A stretch of 43,698 nt of DNA from Bacillota bacterium (GCA_017394515.1 JAFPXY010000002.1:1-43698); one strand, 5' to 3'. Numbered from the stretch's first letter, positions 16,996-24,332 are shown. Notes: generated by a model not told the origin, from the letters alone. Numbers and translations: made by a program.

Positions 16996-17929
16996 CTTTA
17001 CATTAAAAGAGAGATTCGTATTAGCGCCGCTTGCTGGAATAACAGACGGCGCTTTTCGACGTATTTGTTTCGAAATGGGCGCAGCCATGGCATGCTCGGA
17101 GATGGTATCGGCCAAGGGGCTTTTCTACGGAGACAAAAAGACCGGGAAACTCCTGGAGATCCTTCCCGGCGAGGGGCCGGTGGGTTATCAGATCTTCGGC
17201 CACGAGCCGGACATCCTGGCCTTCGCTTCAAGAGAGCTGGATCAGGCGCCCAACGTATTTCTTGATATCAACATGGGCTGCCCGGTGCCCAAAATAGTAA
17301 AAAATCATGAAGGCTCATATTTGATGAAGGACCCGGATCTCTGTTACGATCTGGTCAGTGCCTGCGTCAAAAACACATCTAAACCGGTGACCGTGAAGAT
17401 TAGAGCCGGCTGGGATAAAGATCACATCAATGCGGCGGAAGTGGCATCGGCGTGCGAGTCCGCGGGCGCCGCGGCCGTGGCGGTCCACGGCCGCACCCGG
17501 GAGCAATTCTACTCCGGCCGGGCCGACTGGTCCGTGATCGCAGCCGTGCGTCGGGCTGTGTCCGGGCGGATCCCGGTCATAGGTAACGGGGACGTGACGT
17601 GCCGCGCGGACGGGATCCGCATGATGGAGGAGACGGGCTGCGATCTGGTGATGGTGGGCCGCGGCGCCCTGGGTAATCCCTGGATCTTTGATCCCTCATT
17701 CAGCGGGGAGGGAGGATCCTCTCGCCCAGACGACGATGAGCTCAAGCGCGTCATGATAAAGCATCTGGAAGACACAGCAGACCTCAAAGGCGAGCATATC
17801 GCTGTCCTTGAGATGAGGAAACACGTGGGTTGGTACCTTAAGGGCCGTCCGGGAGCAGCTTCCTTCAGAAATGAGGTAAACCACATCGAAGATATGGAGA
17901 CCTTGCGCAAAGCCATCATGAGCATATGA
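16979..17929 (+). CDS. dus: tRNA-dihydrouridine synthase
   Basis: Dus reduces specific uridines in tRNA D-loops with FMN and NADPH. The 316-aa protein begins with the family signature LAPLAGITDGAFRRIC. It carries the catalytic Cys101 in DINMGCPVPKIVKN, VTVKIRAGWD, AVAVHGRTREQFYSG, and the FMN-phosphate site VMVGRGALGNPW. It is most like the DusB class. The start at 16979 lies within the end of the upstream gene and has GAGAAGGA just before it. Bases about 17,451-17,720 are far richer in G+C than the surroundings (the line 17461-17520 is 80 percent), although the protein stays intact. Confidence 0.94.
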   Translation: MVTIGNFTLKERFVLAPLAGITDGAFRRICFEMGAAMACSEMVSAKGLFYGDKKTGKLLEILPGEGPVGYQIFGHEPDILAFASRELDQAPNVFLDINMGCPVPKIVKNHEGSYLMKDPDLCYDLVSACVKNTSKPVTVKIRAGWDKDHINAAEVASACESAGAAAVAVHGRTREQFYSGRADWSVIAAVRRAVSGRIPVIGNGDVTCRADGIRMMEETGCDLVMVGRGALGNPWIFDPSFSGEGGSSRPDDDELKRVMIKHLEDTADLKGEHIAVLEMRKHVGWYLKGRPGAASFRNEVNHIEDMETLRKAIMSI

Positions 17930-17935
17930 TTAAAC

Positions 17936-17964
17936 TTGAATTGTTATTAAATCAGAGATATAAT
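17936..17964 (+). promoter_or_regulatory. Promoter of the zinc-ribbon membrane protein gene
   Basis: TTGAAT (17936-17941), a 17-bp spacer and perfect TATAAT (17959-17964), directly after the dus stop. Confidence 0.65.
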
Positions 17965-18026
17965 TAGGTATAAGAATTGATTATCGACCGTGTGTTTTTT
18001 GCATAGGGTATATTTGGAGGTAAATT

Positions 18027-18527
18027 ATGTATTGCAGAAATTGTGGAGAACTTTTAAACGATAACGACAAAGTTTGTCCTGCTTGCGGAACTCCCGTGGA
18101 AGGACGCAGCTCCAATAGCTATGGATATGGCCAAGCTAAGGGAGCACCCAATGGTGGTACTCAGTACTATAACGGAGGAACCACACAGCAGACTTATCAG
18201 TATTCAGGTCCGGAGTATCAGCCTTCCGCTGACAGCGGTTCCTTCGGTTGGGGAATCCTGGGATGCTGCCTTCCTCTGGTAGGTCTCATCCTTTTCCTGA
18301 TATGGAAGGATACCAAGCCCATGTCAGCTAAGAATGCCGGTATCGGCGCCATTGTAGGCGTTGTTATTTCCGTGCTGCTTTGGATCGTTCTGGTAGTAGT
18401 CATGGGCCTCAGCGTAGGAGCCTTAGGAGTGGGCCTTGCAGAGGGCGAGCTTGACTTAAGCGAACTCGAGCAGTATCTCGAAAATACCACAGACATTCTG
18501 ACTAACGTATTCAGAATTGGTTTTTAA
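18027..18527 (+). CDS. Zinc-ribbon membrane protein, unknown function
   Basis: A 166-aa protein whose first 25 residues form a zinc ribbon (Cys3, Cys6, Cys17, Cys20: CRNCG and CPACG). A low-complexity Gly/Tyr/Gln/Asn linker follows (about 28-72). Two hydrophobic spans come next (about 74-93 and 103-133), then an acidic tail. This zinc-ribbon, disordered linker and membrane layout is common in Firmicutes, where function is mostly unassigned. GGAGG lies upstream of the ATG. It is followed 6 nt later by a DUF2085 gene. Confidence 0.8.
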   Translation: MYCRNCGELLNDNDKVCPACGTPVEGRSSNSYGYGQAKGAPNGGTQYYNGGTTQQTYQYSGPEYQPSADSGSFGWGILGCCLPLVGLILFLIWKDTKPMSAKNAGIGAIVGVVISVLLWIVLVVVMGLSVGALGVGLAEGELDLSELEQYLENTTDILTNVFRIGF

Positions 18528-18533
18528 TTACAA

Positions 18534-18932
18534 ATGAATTATCCGACGAGCGCGAGATTTGACAAACAAATCAGGTTTATTTACAAGTGGCTGCCGATTT
18601 TTTGCGGCTGTCACCAGAGGCCGGAGCGCTCGTTTTTTGTTAGGGGATATCAGATGCCCGTCTGCGCCAGGTGCGAAGGAGAGCTCATCGGCATCCTTGC
18701 TGCCCTCATCGCCATATGGTTCGTAAGGCCCGTCTGGTGGCTCATGGCTTTGATCATGGTGCCTATGATCGTCGATGGACTCATTCAGGCTCTGACCGAA
18801 TACGAGAGCAACAACTGGCGCCGGCTTATAACAGGCCTGCTTTTCGGCTTCGGTATAACAATGCTTTTCTTTATCGCCACCATAGCCTTGTTCAAATTCG
18901 GCGTGGGCTTAGGCATCAGACTTAGAGGATAG
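18534..18932 (+). CDS. DUF2085 family membrane protein
   Basis: A 132-aa protein with the DUF2085 signature: CGCHQRPERSF followed by QMPVCARCEGELIG, a conserved Cys/His set that could bind metal. Three hydrophobic segments follow (about 50-66, 70-85, 98-125). The biochemical role of DUF2085 proteins is not known to me. It ends with TAG (18930-18932), one of five genes here using amber as a stop. In-frame readthrough would meet further TAG codons within a few residues. nnrE starts 8 nt later. Confidence 0.82.
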   Translation: MNYPTSARFDKQIRFIYKWLPIFCGCHQRPERSFFVRGYQMPVCARCEGELIGILAALIAIWFVRPVWWLMALIMVPMIVDGLIQALTEYESNNWRRLITGLLFGFGITMLFFIATIALFKFGVGLGIRLRG

Positions 18933-18940
18933 GTGACAAA

Positions 18941-19723
18941 ATGGCTAGAGTAGTATCCGTAGAAACAATGCGTCAGTCAGACGCGTACACAATAGCAAAT
19001 CTGGTTCCGTCCAAGGAACTCATGTATCGAGCCGGACGAGGCATCTTCGAGTGCGTCGAGAAATACGGCATCGAGCCCGGCGAAAGCTGCGAAAAAGCTA
19101 CCGACGGCCGTGAGGTTTGCGACACCATGGTAGCTTTCTCGGGAACGGGCTCCTGCAGAAGGTGGTACTTAAGCTGTCCTTACGGCTGTGCCTTGAACCG
19201 CACGGGTTGGAAAGATCCAGTGGCTATCGCTGCCGGCAAAGGTAACAACGCCGGCGACGGTTACGTGGTGGCTCAAATGCTCCACGACAGGGGAATACCC
19301 GTGGAGATCATCCTCCTGGATGAAAAGTTCTCGGAAGATGGCAGATATTACTTCGATGAGTGCATGGATGCCGGCGTGCCATACAAACTCTACGAGCCCG
19401 GCATGGATCTCAAAGACTACGGTACCATCGTGGACTGCCTTCTGGGCACCGGCTTCTCCGGTGACGTCCGCGAGCCCATGGCATCCTTCATCCGTGCCAT
19501 CAATGATGCCGGTGAGGCGGGGACTTTCGTGGTCTCAGCTGACTTAAACAGCGGCTTGAACGGCGATACAGGAGAGGGCAGTCTCTTCGTCAAGTCCGAC
19601 CTGACGGTCTCCATCGGAGACTTCAAGTACGGTCACTTCATCGGTCGCGCTGATGAGGCCATGAAGGACAAGGTCAACGTGGACATCGGAATCGAGATCA
19701 TCGGCGAGGTAGCGGAGATATAA
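18941..19723 (+). CDS. nnrE: NAD(P)H-hydrate epimerase (YjeF N-terminal domain) with Cys-rich insertion
   Basis: NnrE epimerises damaged NAD(P)HX so that the dehydratase can repair it. The 260-aa protein has the family landmarks MYRAGR (about 28-33), AAGKGNNAGDGYVVA (97-111), a VDCLLGTGFSG segment and VVSADLNSGLNGDTG. It lacks the C-terminal NnrD dehydratase domain found in bifunctional proteins. Between MYRAGR and GKGNN there are about 65 residues instead of the roughly 25 usual in the family. The extra part (about 46-91) holds five cysteines (50, 60, 72, 79, 83). The DNA of this insertion contains nested inverted repeats. Activity with the insertion is an assumption. Confidence 0.82.
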   Translation: MARVVSVETMRQSDAYTIANLVPSKELMYRAGRGIFECVEKYGIEPGESCEKATDGREVCDTMVAFSGTGSCRRWYLSCPYGCALNRTGWKDPVAIAAGKGNNAGDGYVVAQMLHDRGIPVEIILLDEKFSEDGRYYFDECMDAGVPYKLYEPGMDLKDYGTIVDCLLGTGFSGDVREPMASFIRAINDAGEAGTFVVSADLNSGLNGDTGEGSLFVKSDLTVSIGDFKYGHFIGRADEAMKDKVNVDIGIEIIGEVAEI

Positions 19724-19750
19724 ACATTTGAAATGAATATGAATAACAGA

Positions 19751-19776
19751 AAAGAGACCCTTGCGGGTCTCTTTTC
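19751..19776 (+). terminator. Intrinsic terminator after nnrE
   Basis: AAAGAGACCC (19751-19760) pairs with GGGTCTCTTT (19765-19774) around TTGC; T residues follow. Confidence 0.85.
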
Positions 19777-19878
19777 GTGCTTGATATTGATCTTCGGCGT
19801 TCGGTACAAGACCTAACGCGTTGGAAACTATTTCTTGTAAAATGATTATATACTAATTGAAAGCTTTTGTATACCTAT

Positions 19879-20190
19879 TTACAGACATTTTTGTATTAAG
19901 TCATTATCATTTAAGGCATATTCAAGTATCCTGCTCAAAACAGATGTGTATCCTTTCCCTAAGGATTTAGCTTTAGCCAATGCTTGTGGAGATAATCTGA
20001 TTGAAACTATCTGCTTGCGACGCTCATCCCGACGTTGTTCAGCTATGCGATGAAACTGGCTTAATACTTCCGGGGATAACTCAGGAGAATCTTCGTCAAA
20101 AGCAATAGTTCTTTGATCCAAAGCATCGAGCATCAGCTTTTGATCCTCCGTTAAAGGTTTATTTATATTAATATCTTTACGAATAACCAT
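19879..20190 (-). CDS. brnA: BrnA-type antitoxin
   Basis: The 103-aa partner of BrnT. The C-terminal third carries a ribbon-helix-helix-like DNA-binding segment (IVSIRLSPQALAKAKSLGKG, then TSVLSRILEYAL) as in BrnA antitoxins. The N-terminal part is acidic and includes the toxin-binding region by family analogy. The start overlaps the end of the toxin gene by 14 nt, the usual toxin-first BrnTA order. BrnA with BrnT typically represses its own promoter, which is visible upstream of brnT. The pair has lower G+C than its neighbours, consistent with horizontal acquisition. Confidence 0.88.
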   Translation of the reverse strand: MVIRKDININKPLTEDQKLMLDALDQRTIAFDEDSPELSPEVLSQFHRIAEQRRDERRKQIVSIRLSPQALAKAKSLGKGYTSVLSRILEYALNDNDLIQKCL

Positions 20191-20455
20191 AATAATAGTT
20201 CCTTTCTTGCTTTGTTGCCTTCCTGGCAGAAATTATTCTGATTGCAGACGTCCTGACTGTATAAACAACTACAACGACAATTGTAACGTCATTTATTGCG
20301 CCGATTGTTATAAAACGCTCTTCTTCGACTGAATGATCAAAATCAAAGTATTCCAAACGATTATCATCATTAAAGACAAACGCAGCAGTCTCAAAATCAA
20401 TGCCATGCTTAGTTAGATTAGATTTGTTTTTATCTTCATCCCACTCAAAAAACAT
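20177..20455 (-). CDS. brnT: BrnT family toxin (ribonuclease)
   Basis: BrnT is a RelE-fold ribonuclease toxin. The protein starts MFFEWDEDKNKSNLTKHGID, which is the family signature (F-x-W-D-x-x-K-x-x-x-N-x-x-KHG). It continues with an Arg-Phe-Ile-Thr-Ile-Gly strand, a VVVVVYTVR segment and IRIISARKATKQER at the C-terminus. The frame is open to a TTG at 20467, but the ATG at 20455 has GAAGG correctly spaced and gives the normal length of 92 residues. It forms an operon with brnA. Confidence 0.9.
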   Translation of the reverse strand: MFFEWDEDKNKSNLTKHGIDFETAAFVFNDDNRLEYFDFDHSVEEERFITIGAINDVTIVVVVVYTVRTSAIRIISARKATKQERNYYYGYS

Positions 20456-20476
20456 AATACCCTTCAACTATATTAT

Positions 20477-20505
20477 ATTATACCGACTGATTAAATGCAA
20501 TACAA
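20477..20505 (-). promoter_or_regulatory. brnTA promoter
   Basis: On the minus strand TTGTAT (20505-20500), a 17-bp spacer and perfect TATAAT (20482-20477). Confidence 0.7.
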
Positions 20506-20518
20506 AATGTAATACAAA
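20496..20518. repeat. Direct repeat at the brnTA promoter, candidate operator
   Basis: TGCAATACAAA (20496-20506) and TGTAATACAAA (20508-20518) repeat with a 12-bp period and cover the -35 element. BrnA-type ribbon-helix-helix proteins commonly bind such short repeats. Confidence 0.45.
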
Positions 20519-20586
20519 TTATCGTTATTATTTCAACCTTTCTAAAACAAGTATATGCCAATTCGATTGATATTATCTAGCCCTAA

Positions 20587-20608
20587 AATGTCGACAAATA
20601 TCGACATT
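20587..20608. repeat. Perfect inverted repeat in the brnTA/rubrerythrin gap
   Basis: AATGTCGA (20587-20594) and TCGACATT (20601-20608) flank a 6-nt AT-rich spacer. No gene or promoter fits it directly; it may be an operator or a recombination scar. Confidence 0.4.
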
Positions 20609-20615
20609 CATATTA

Positions 20616-20645
20616 CAAAAAATAGAGTGGCATTTCTGCCACTCT
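20616..20645 (-). terminator. Intrinsic terminator of the rubrerythrin gene
   Basis: AGAGTGGCA (20624-20632) and TGCCACTCT (20637-20645) form a 9-bp stem. On the minus strand a T run (complement of 20617-20622) follows. Confidence 0.8.
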
Positions 20646-20674
20646 CTCGAAAATTCTTTAAAACGGCTATTCCA

Positions 20675-21214
20675 TTAACCAAAATATCTCTTAAGTAATC
20701 CCTCAAGAGCCTTGCCGTGTCTTGCTTCGTCCCTTGCCATTTCATGAACGGTGTCATGGATAGCGTCGAGTCCGAGTTCCTTAGCCTTCTTAGCGAGGTC
20801 GGTCTTGCCCTGGGTTGCGCCGTACTCAGCGTCAACTCTCATTTCAAGATTCTTCTTGGTGGAATCTGTTACTACTTCGCCGAGGAGCTCTGCAAACTTA
20901 GCTGCGTGCTCTGCTTCTTCGAAAGCAGCCTTTTCCCAATAGAGACCGATCTCAGGATATCCTTCTCTATGTGCAACTCTTGCCATTGCAAGATACATTC
21001 CTACTTCGGAGCATTCTCCTTCAAAGTTGGATCTTAAGCCTGCTACGATCTCAGGATCAACGCCCTGAGCGATTCCTACTACGTGCTCTGCAGCCCAATT
21101 TCTCTCTTCGTCCATTGCCTTGAACATGGAAGCGGGAACATGGCAGATAGGGCATTCTGCAGGTGGTTCAGCTCCTTCATGTACGTATCCGCATACTGTG
21201 CAAACCCATTTCAT
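20675..21214 (-). CDS. Reverse rubrerythrin (rubredoxin-first), peroxide reductase
   Basis: A 179-aa protein with an N-terminal rubredoxin domain (Cys5, Cys8, Cys21, Cys24: CTVCGY and CPICHVP) followed by a ferritin-like di-iron domain. Its ligand helices include [29 protein letters not shown] and [10 protein letters not shown]. The rubredoxin-first order defines reverse rubrerythrins, which reduce hydrogen peroxide with electrons from NADH-dependent donors in strict anaerobes. GGAGGTAC lies upstream of the ATG. The gene stands alone, with its own terminator and a leader that can fold. An oxidative-stress role is inferred from the family. Confidence 0.93.
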   Translation of the reverse strand: MKWVCTVCGYVHEGAEPPAECPICHVPASMFKAMDEERNWAAEHVVGIAQGVDPEIVAGLRSNFEGECSEVGMYLAMARVAHREGYPEIGLYWEKAAFEEAEHAAKFAELLGEVVTDSTKKNLEMRVDAEYGATQGKTDLAKKAKELGLDAIHDTVHEMARDEARHGKALEGLLKRYFG

Positions 21215-21255
21215 AATTAAGTACCTCCGTCATTTTTTCAAGTAATATTTTTAAG

Positions 21256-21296
21256 CTGCCAGCGCCTTCTGGGATCACACTCCCACAAGCGGGCAG
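21256..21296 (-). ncRNA. Candidate structured 5' leader of the rubrerythrin mRNA
   Basis: A 41-nt nested hairpin lies 42 nt upstream of the start: outer CTGCC/GGCAG (21256-21260 with 21292-21296), middle CGC/GCG (21263-21265 with 21289-21291) and inner GGGA/TCCC (21271-21274 with 21281-21284). Asymmetric internal loops separate the stems. It matches no riboswitch class I can name, and it has no T run, so it is not a terminator. Confidence 0.4.
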
Positions 21297-21317
21297 ATCA
21301 CTTACGCTAACACTAAT

Positions 21318-21345
21318 ATTTTACCACAAATCCAAGAAAATGAAA
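21318..21345 (-). promoter_or_regulatory. Putative rubrerythrin promoter
   Basis: On the minus strand TTTCAT (21345-21340), a 16-bp spacer and TAAAAT (21323-21318). Transcription would start just before the folded leader. Confidence 0.4.
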
Positions 21346-21400
21346 CATATATTTTTAAAGAATAAAAATATGAACATTAAATGAAATATTCCTCCCTCGG

Positions 21401-21430
21401 TTGAAATCCACAGTCGACTTGTGATATAAT
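21401..21430 (+). promoter_or_regulatory. Promoter of the second binding-lipoprotein gene
   Basis: TTGAAA (21401-21406), an 18-bp spacer and an extended -10 (TGATATAAT, hexamer 21425-21430). The ATG at 21440 is only 9 nt beyond the -10. Confidence 0.7.
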
Positions 21431-21439
21431 CGACTTGCT

Positions 21440-22780
21440 ATGAGAAAAAATATATTTACCAAACAATCAAATAGATCCGAGAGGAGATCCAAAGCGGGTT
21501 TCCGTATGATATGCCTGGTGCTGATTCTTTGCATGGTGTGTGGTTTCACACTTTCAGGCTGCACTACCTATGACAATTTCAAGATAGCATATTTAGGAGG
21601 AAGCCCTGAAGTTCAGGAGCCTACAATTAAAATAGGTGTTTATGAACCGCTTTCCGGGGAATATAAGCAATATGGCACGGATGAATCCGTAGGCATAGAG
21701 CTGGCCCACGAACTCTACCCGGAAGTCCTGGGTAAGAAAGTGGAGCTCATCTATGCTGATAACCGCTCTAACATGTATGATGCGGAGACGACTTTGTCCG
21801 AACTTATGAGCCAATCTCCCAGCGTAGTTCTGGGAAGCTATGGTGAAGTGCTCTCACTGGTAGCCACGGATTACATGGTAGCTTCCAGCACCCCGGCCAT
21901 AACCATCACCTGCACCAACCCGCTGATAACCACCAATAACGATTTCTATTTCACAGCTTCCTTCTCTCTGGCTAAGCAGGGAGCCGCTTTGGCGGACTTT
22001 GCTGTGGACGCTCTTAACAAGACATCTTTTGCGACCTTTAAGATCATTTCCGATGACTCAGTCACAGACACGGTCAAAAGATTCAGGAGCAGAGTTATCA
22101 AAAAACTCGAAGACGAAAACGCTATTAAGGGAACTTACGAGATTAAAGCTGATGCTGTGGACTATACTTCATATATAGAACAGCTGAAGAATAACGAAGT
22201 TGAAAGCATACTTTTGGCAATTCCTCCTGCGGTAGCACAGAACTTTATCACTCAGTGCATCCAGTTGGAATACTTCCCCCAGTTCCTGGGAACCAGAGAC
22301 TGGGATACGGAGGAATTTGCCAAGTTCGTAACTTCCAACCCGGATATCAGCGTGTCCTATCCTTCGGTTCAGGCAGCGGAAGCTACGGACACATATCAGA
22401 CCTTCATGGATGCTTACACCCAGAGATACGGAACGGCTACACCTCCTTCAGGAGCTGCGGCAGCCGCCTTCGATGCATACCTCCTGGCTATAAAGGCCAT
22501 CGAGAATGCCTATGAAAACGTGAAGAACGTAGATCTGGAAGAACTCAAGGCCACTCCCGACCCGGATGCCAAGCTCAAGGCGGAGATACAGGCCTATGAG
22601 GCAACCCTTGAGACCGGAATTCCTTCCGGAACTCAGATCAGAGACGCCCTTAAGGCTATAGATGACTTCGAGGGAGCGACGGGAGTCCTTAGCTACGACG
22701 GAAACACCGAAGTATCCAAGAACGTAACGATCTTACACTTCTTTATGGGAGAGCAACTGGCTCCATACAGTATAGGCTAG
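21440..22780 (+). CDS. Branched-chain amino acid-type substrate-binding lipoprotein
   Basis: A 446-aa receptor-ligand-binding (Peripla_BP_6, LivJ-like) lipoprotein. The signal peptide has an unusually long basic N-region (residues 1-22), a hydrophobic core and a lipobox LSGC ending at Cys41. The mature part shows KIGVYEPLSGEYKQYG, VELIYADNRSN and SVVLGSYGEVLS, typical of the family. The ATG at 21440 lies only 9 nt after the -10 hexamer, so the mRNA would be almost leaderless. An alternative start at 21506 leaves a normal signal peptide but has a poorly spaced Shine-Dalgarno. It ends in TAG (22778-22780) with a TAA seven codons later. No permease or ATPase is adjacent. Confidence 0.82.
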   Translation: MRKNIFTKQSNRSERRSKAGFRMICLVLILCMVCGFTLSGCTTYDNFKIAYLGGSPEVQEPTIKIGVYEPLSGEYKQYGTDESVGIELAHELYPEVLGKKVELIYADNRSNMYDAETTLSELMSQSPSVVLGSYGEVLSLVATDYMVASSTPAITITCTNPLITTNNDFYFTASFSLAKQGAALADFAVDALNKTSFATFKIISDDSVTDTVKRFRSRVIKKLEDENAIKGTYEIKADAVDYTSYIEQLKNNEVESILLAIPPAVAQNFITQCIQLEYFPQFLGTRDWDTEEFAKFVTSNPDISVSYPSVQAAEATDTYQTFMDAYTQRYGTATPPSGAAAAAFDAYLLAIKAIENAYENVKNVDLEELKATPDPDAKLKAEIQAYEATLETGIPSGTQIRDALKAIDDFEGATGVLSYDGNTEVSKNVTILHFFMGEQLAPYSIG

Positions 22781-22805
22781 TTTATAAATATTAAGGAGAA
22801 ATAAA

Positions 22806-23027
22806 ATGGAAGAAAACATCAAGAACGCGATCGCACAGATCAGACCTTACCTTCAGAGAGACGGCGGAGATATCCAGTTTGTGGAATACACCGATGATCA
22901 CATCGTAAAGGTTCAGCTTCAGGGACACTGCGTAGGATGCCCCGGCGCTACCATGACCATCAAGGGAGTTATCGAGAGACTCCTTTGCGAGACATACCCT
23001 GAGATCCAGGGCGTAGAAGCAGTTTAA
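22806..23027 (+). CDS. NifU-like iron-sulfur scaffold (Nfu domain)
   Basis: A 73-aa protein consisting of only the NifU C-terminal domain. IRPYLQRDGGDIQFVEY and the cluster-binding CVGC (Cys42, Cys45) are the family signature. Such proteins carry or transfer iron-sulfur clusters, which fits the many Fe-S proteins around. AAGGAG precedes the ATG. Its stop overlaps the next start (TAATG), so the unknown 151-aa protein downstream is translated with it. Confidence 0.9.
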   Translation: MEENIKNAIAQIRPYLQRDGGDIQFVEYTDDHIVKVQLQGHCVGCPGATMTIKGVIERLLCETYPEIQGVEAV

Positions 23028-23482
23028 TGAAATTAGACTTCACATTAGCAAAAAAATTTTCCAGGAACAACGTCAAGGGCCTTGAACTCAGAACCGCTTC
23101 CGTGGATCGTGCTGTGGTGTTCAACACCTCCGGCAAGGGCTACGAAAAGGTGAGAGAGGCCCTGGATGCGTTCAATCAGGAAGCCATACTTCAGGAAAGA
23201 GAACCGGATCTCAGACTGAAGGGCATAGGTAAATCCTATGAGATCTCAGGAAGGGATACCATGGAATTCCTGAGCCACCTGACCTTCGTGAATGAAAGTC
23301 ACAATGATTTTGTGGATTTCTATAACAAGAAGATCAAGGACGTCGGCGAAGTATTGGAACTTGACCTTGACGAAAAGGCCGCTCTGATCCAGATGACGGC
23401 AGAGGGCAATTCCTTTGAAGATTTTTTTGAGGAACTATTGCCAATCATTGAAAAATATGATATAGGTATATTTAAGAAGTAA
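23027..23482 (+). CDS. Conserved-looking hypothetical protein coupled to the Nfu gene
   Basis: A 151-aa soluble protein with no signal peptide, no membrane span and no cysteines. It begins MKLDFTLAKKFSRNNVKGLE and is rich in charged residues, with a predicted alpha/beta start and acidic helical end (FEDFFEELLPIIEKYD). I do not recognise a family. The start codon shares a base with the Nfu stop, so its job may relate to iron-sulfur transfer, but that is context only. The FMN riboswitch begins just after its stop. Confidence 0.7.
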   Translation: MKLDFTLAKKFSRNNVKGLELRTASVDRAVVFNTSGKGYEKVREALDAFNQEAILQEREPDLRLKGIGKSYEISGRDTMEFLSHLTFVNESHNDFVDFYNKKIKDVGEVLELDLDEKAALIQMTAEGNSFEDFFEELLPIIEKYDIGIFKK

Positions 23483-23486
23483 TCTG

Positions 23487-23608
23487 TTTCAGGGCGGGGT
23501 GGAAGTCCCCACCGGCAGTATAGTCTGCGAGCCTGAGAGCACCGTCTCGATGGTTGATCCGGTGAGATCCCGGAACCGACAGTTATAGTCTGGATGGGAG
23601 AAACACGA
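23487..23608 (+). promoter_or_regulatory. FMN riboswitch (RFN element)
   Basis: The conserved RFN segments appear in order: TTCAGGGCGGGGTGGAAGT, CCCCACCGGCAGTA, TCTGCGAGCC, GATCCGGTGAGATCCCGG, ACCGACAGTTATAGTC and TGGATGGGAGAAA. The aptamer binds FMN and represses downstream riboflavin genes. Here the regulated gene is the riboflavin transporter ribU. A terminator hairpin follows as the expression platform. Confidence 0.95.
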
Positions 23609-23632
23609 GTATTTTACTTGTATTTTTTGTGA

Positions 23633-23659
23633 GCCTTGAAACTTCTTCAAGGCCTTTTT
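23633..23659 (+). terminator. Riboswitch-controlled terminator upstream of ribU
   Basis: GCCTTGAA (23633-23640) pairs with TTCAAGGC (23646-23653) around ACTTC, followed by CTTTTT. Its position after the FMN aptamer indicates transcriptional attenuation. Confidence 0.85.
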
Positions 23660-23792
23660 AATGACCTGGAAGAAATCAGGGCGAAGAAAACTGAACAGAT
23701 TCCCTCTCAAAATATTTTGTGTCGGGTTTAGCCAAAAATCCAACTAAAATCCAAGGCCCGGCAGCGGCGAGATGCCGCAGAAAGGAATCAAA

Positions 23793-24332
23793 ATGAACAC
23801 ACAGACAAGCACATCGAAACTGGCAAAAATGGCCATGCTGGTAGCAGTATCCATCGTACTGGTGGCTCTGATCCACCTGCCGATACTTCCCATGGTACCA
23901 TTCCTGGAGTATGACCCCGCGGACATTCCTATTCTTCTTGGAACCTTCGCCTTCGGTCCTGTGGCTGGGCTTTGCCTGACCTTTGTCACAGCCATCCTTC
24001 AGGGTGTAACAGTTTCCGCTCAGTCCGGAGCTTACGGCATTCTCATGCACATCATCGCAACTTCTGCACTTGTGCTGGTAGCCGGACTCATCTACTCCAA
24101 GGAAAAGACCAAAAAGCGTGCCATCATGGGTCTCGTTTTTGGTACTCTGGCAATGGTTGCCATCATGATCCCTGCGAACATGCTGATCACAACAAGGTTC
24201 ATGGGTCTTACCCTTGAGGCGCTGATGCCGTTTATGCCTTGGATCATTCTCTTCAACTTCATCAAGGCCGGTGTTAACAGCATCGTCACCTTCCTGGTTT
24301 ACAAGAGGATAAGTCCTTTCCTTCACAGATAA
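23793..24332 (+). CDS. ribU: Riboflavin ECF transporter substrate-binding component
   Basis: RibU is the membrane S component that binds riboflavin and docks with the shared energy-coupling module (EcfA, EcfA', EcfT, not in this window). The 179-aa protein has about five to six hydrophobic segments and typical RibU features near the start (LAKMAMLVAVSIVLVALIH and FLEYDPADIPILLGTFAFGP). The ATG at 23793 is preferred over 23772 because AAAGGA lies just before it. Control by the FMN riboswitch directly upstream supports the riboflavin assignment. A small hairpin, GCGGC-GAGAT-GCCGC (23764-23778), lies just before the Shine-Dalgarno. Confidence 0.93.
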   Translation: MNTQTSTSKLAKMAMLVAVSIVLVALIHLPILPMVPFLEYDPADIPILLGTFAFGPVAGLCLTFVTAILQGVTVSAQSGAYGILMHIIATSALVLVAGLIYSKEKTKKRAIMGLVFGTLAMVAIMIPANMLITTRFMGLTLEALMPFMPWIILFNFIKAGVNSIVTFLVYKRISPFLHR

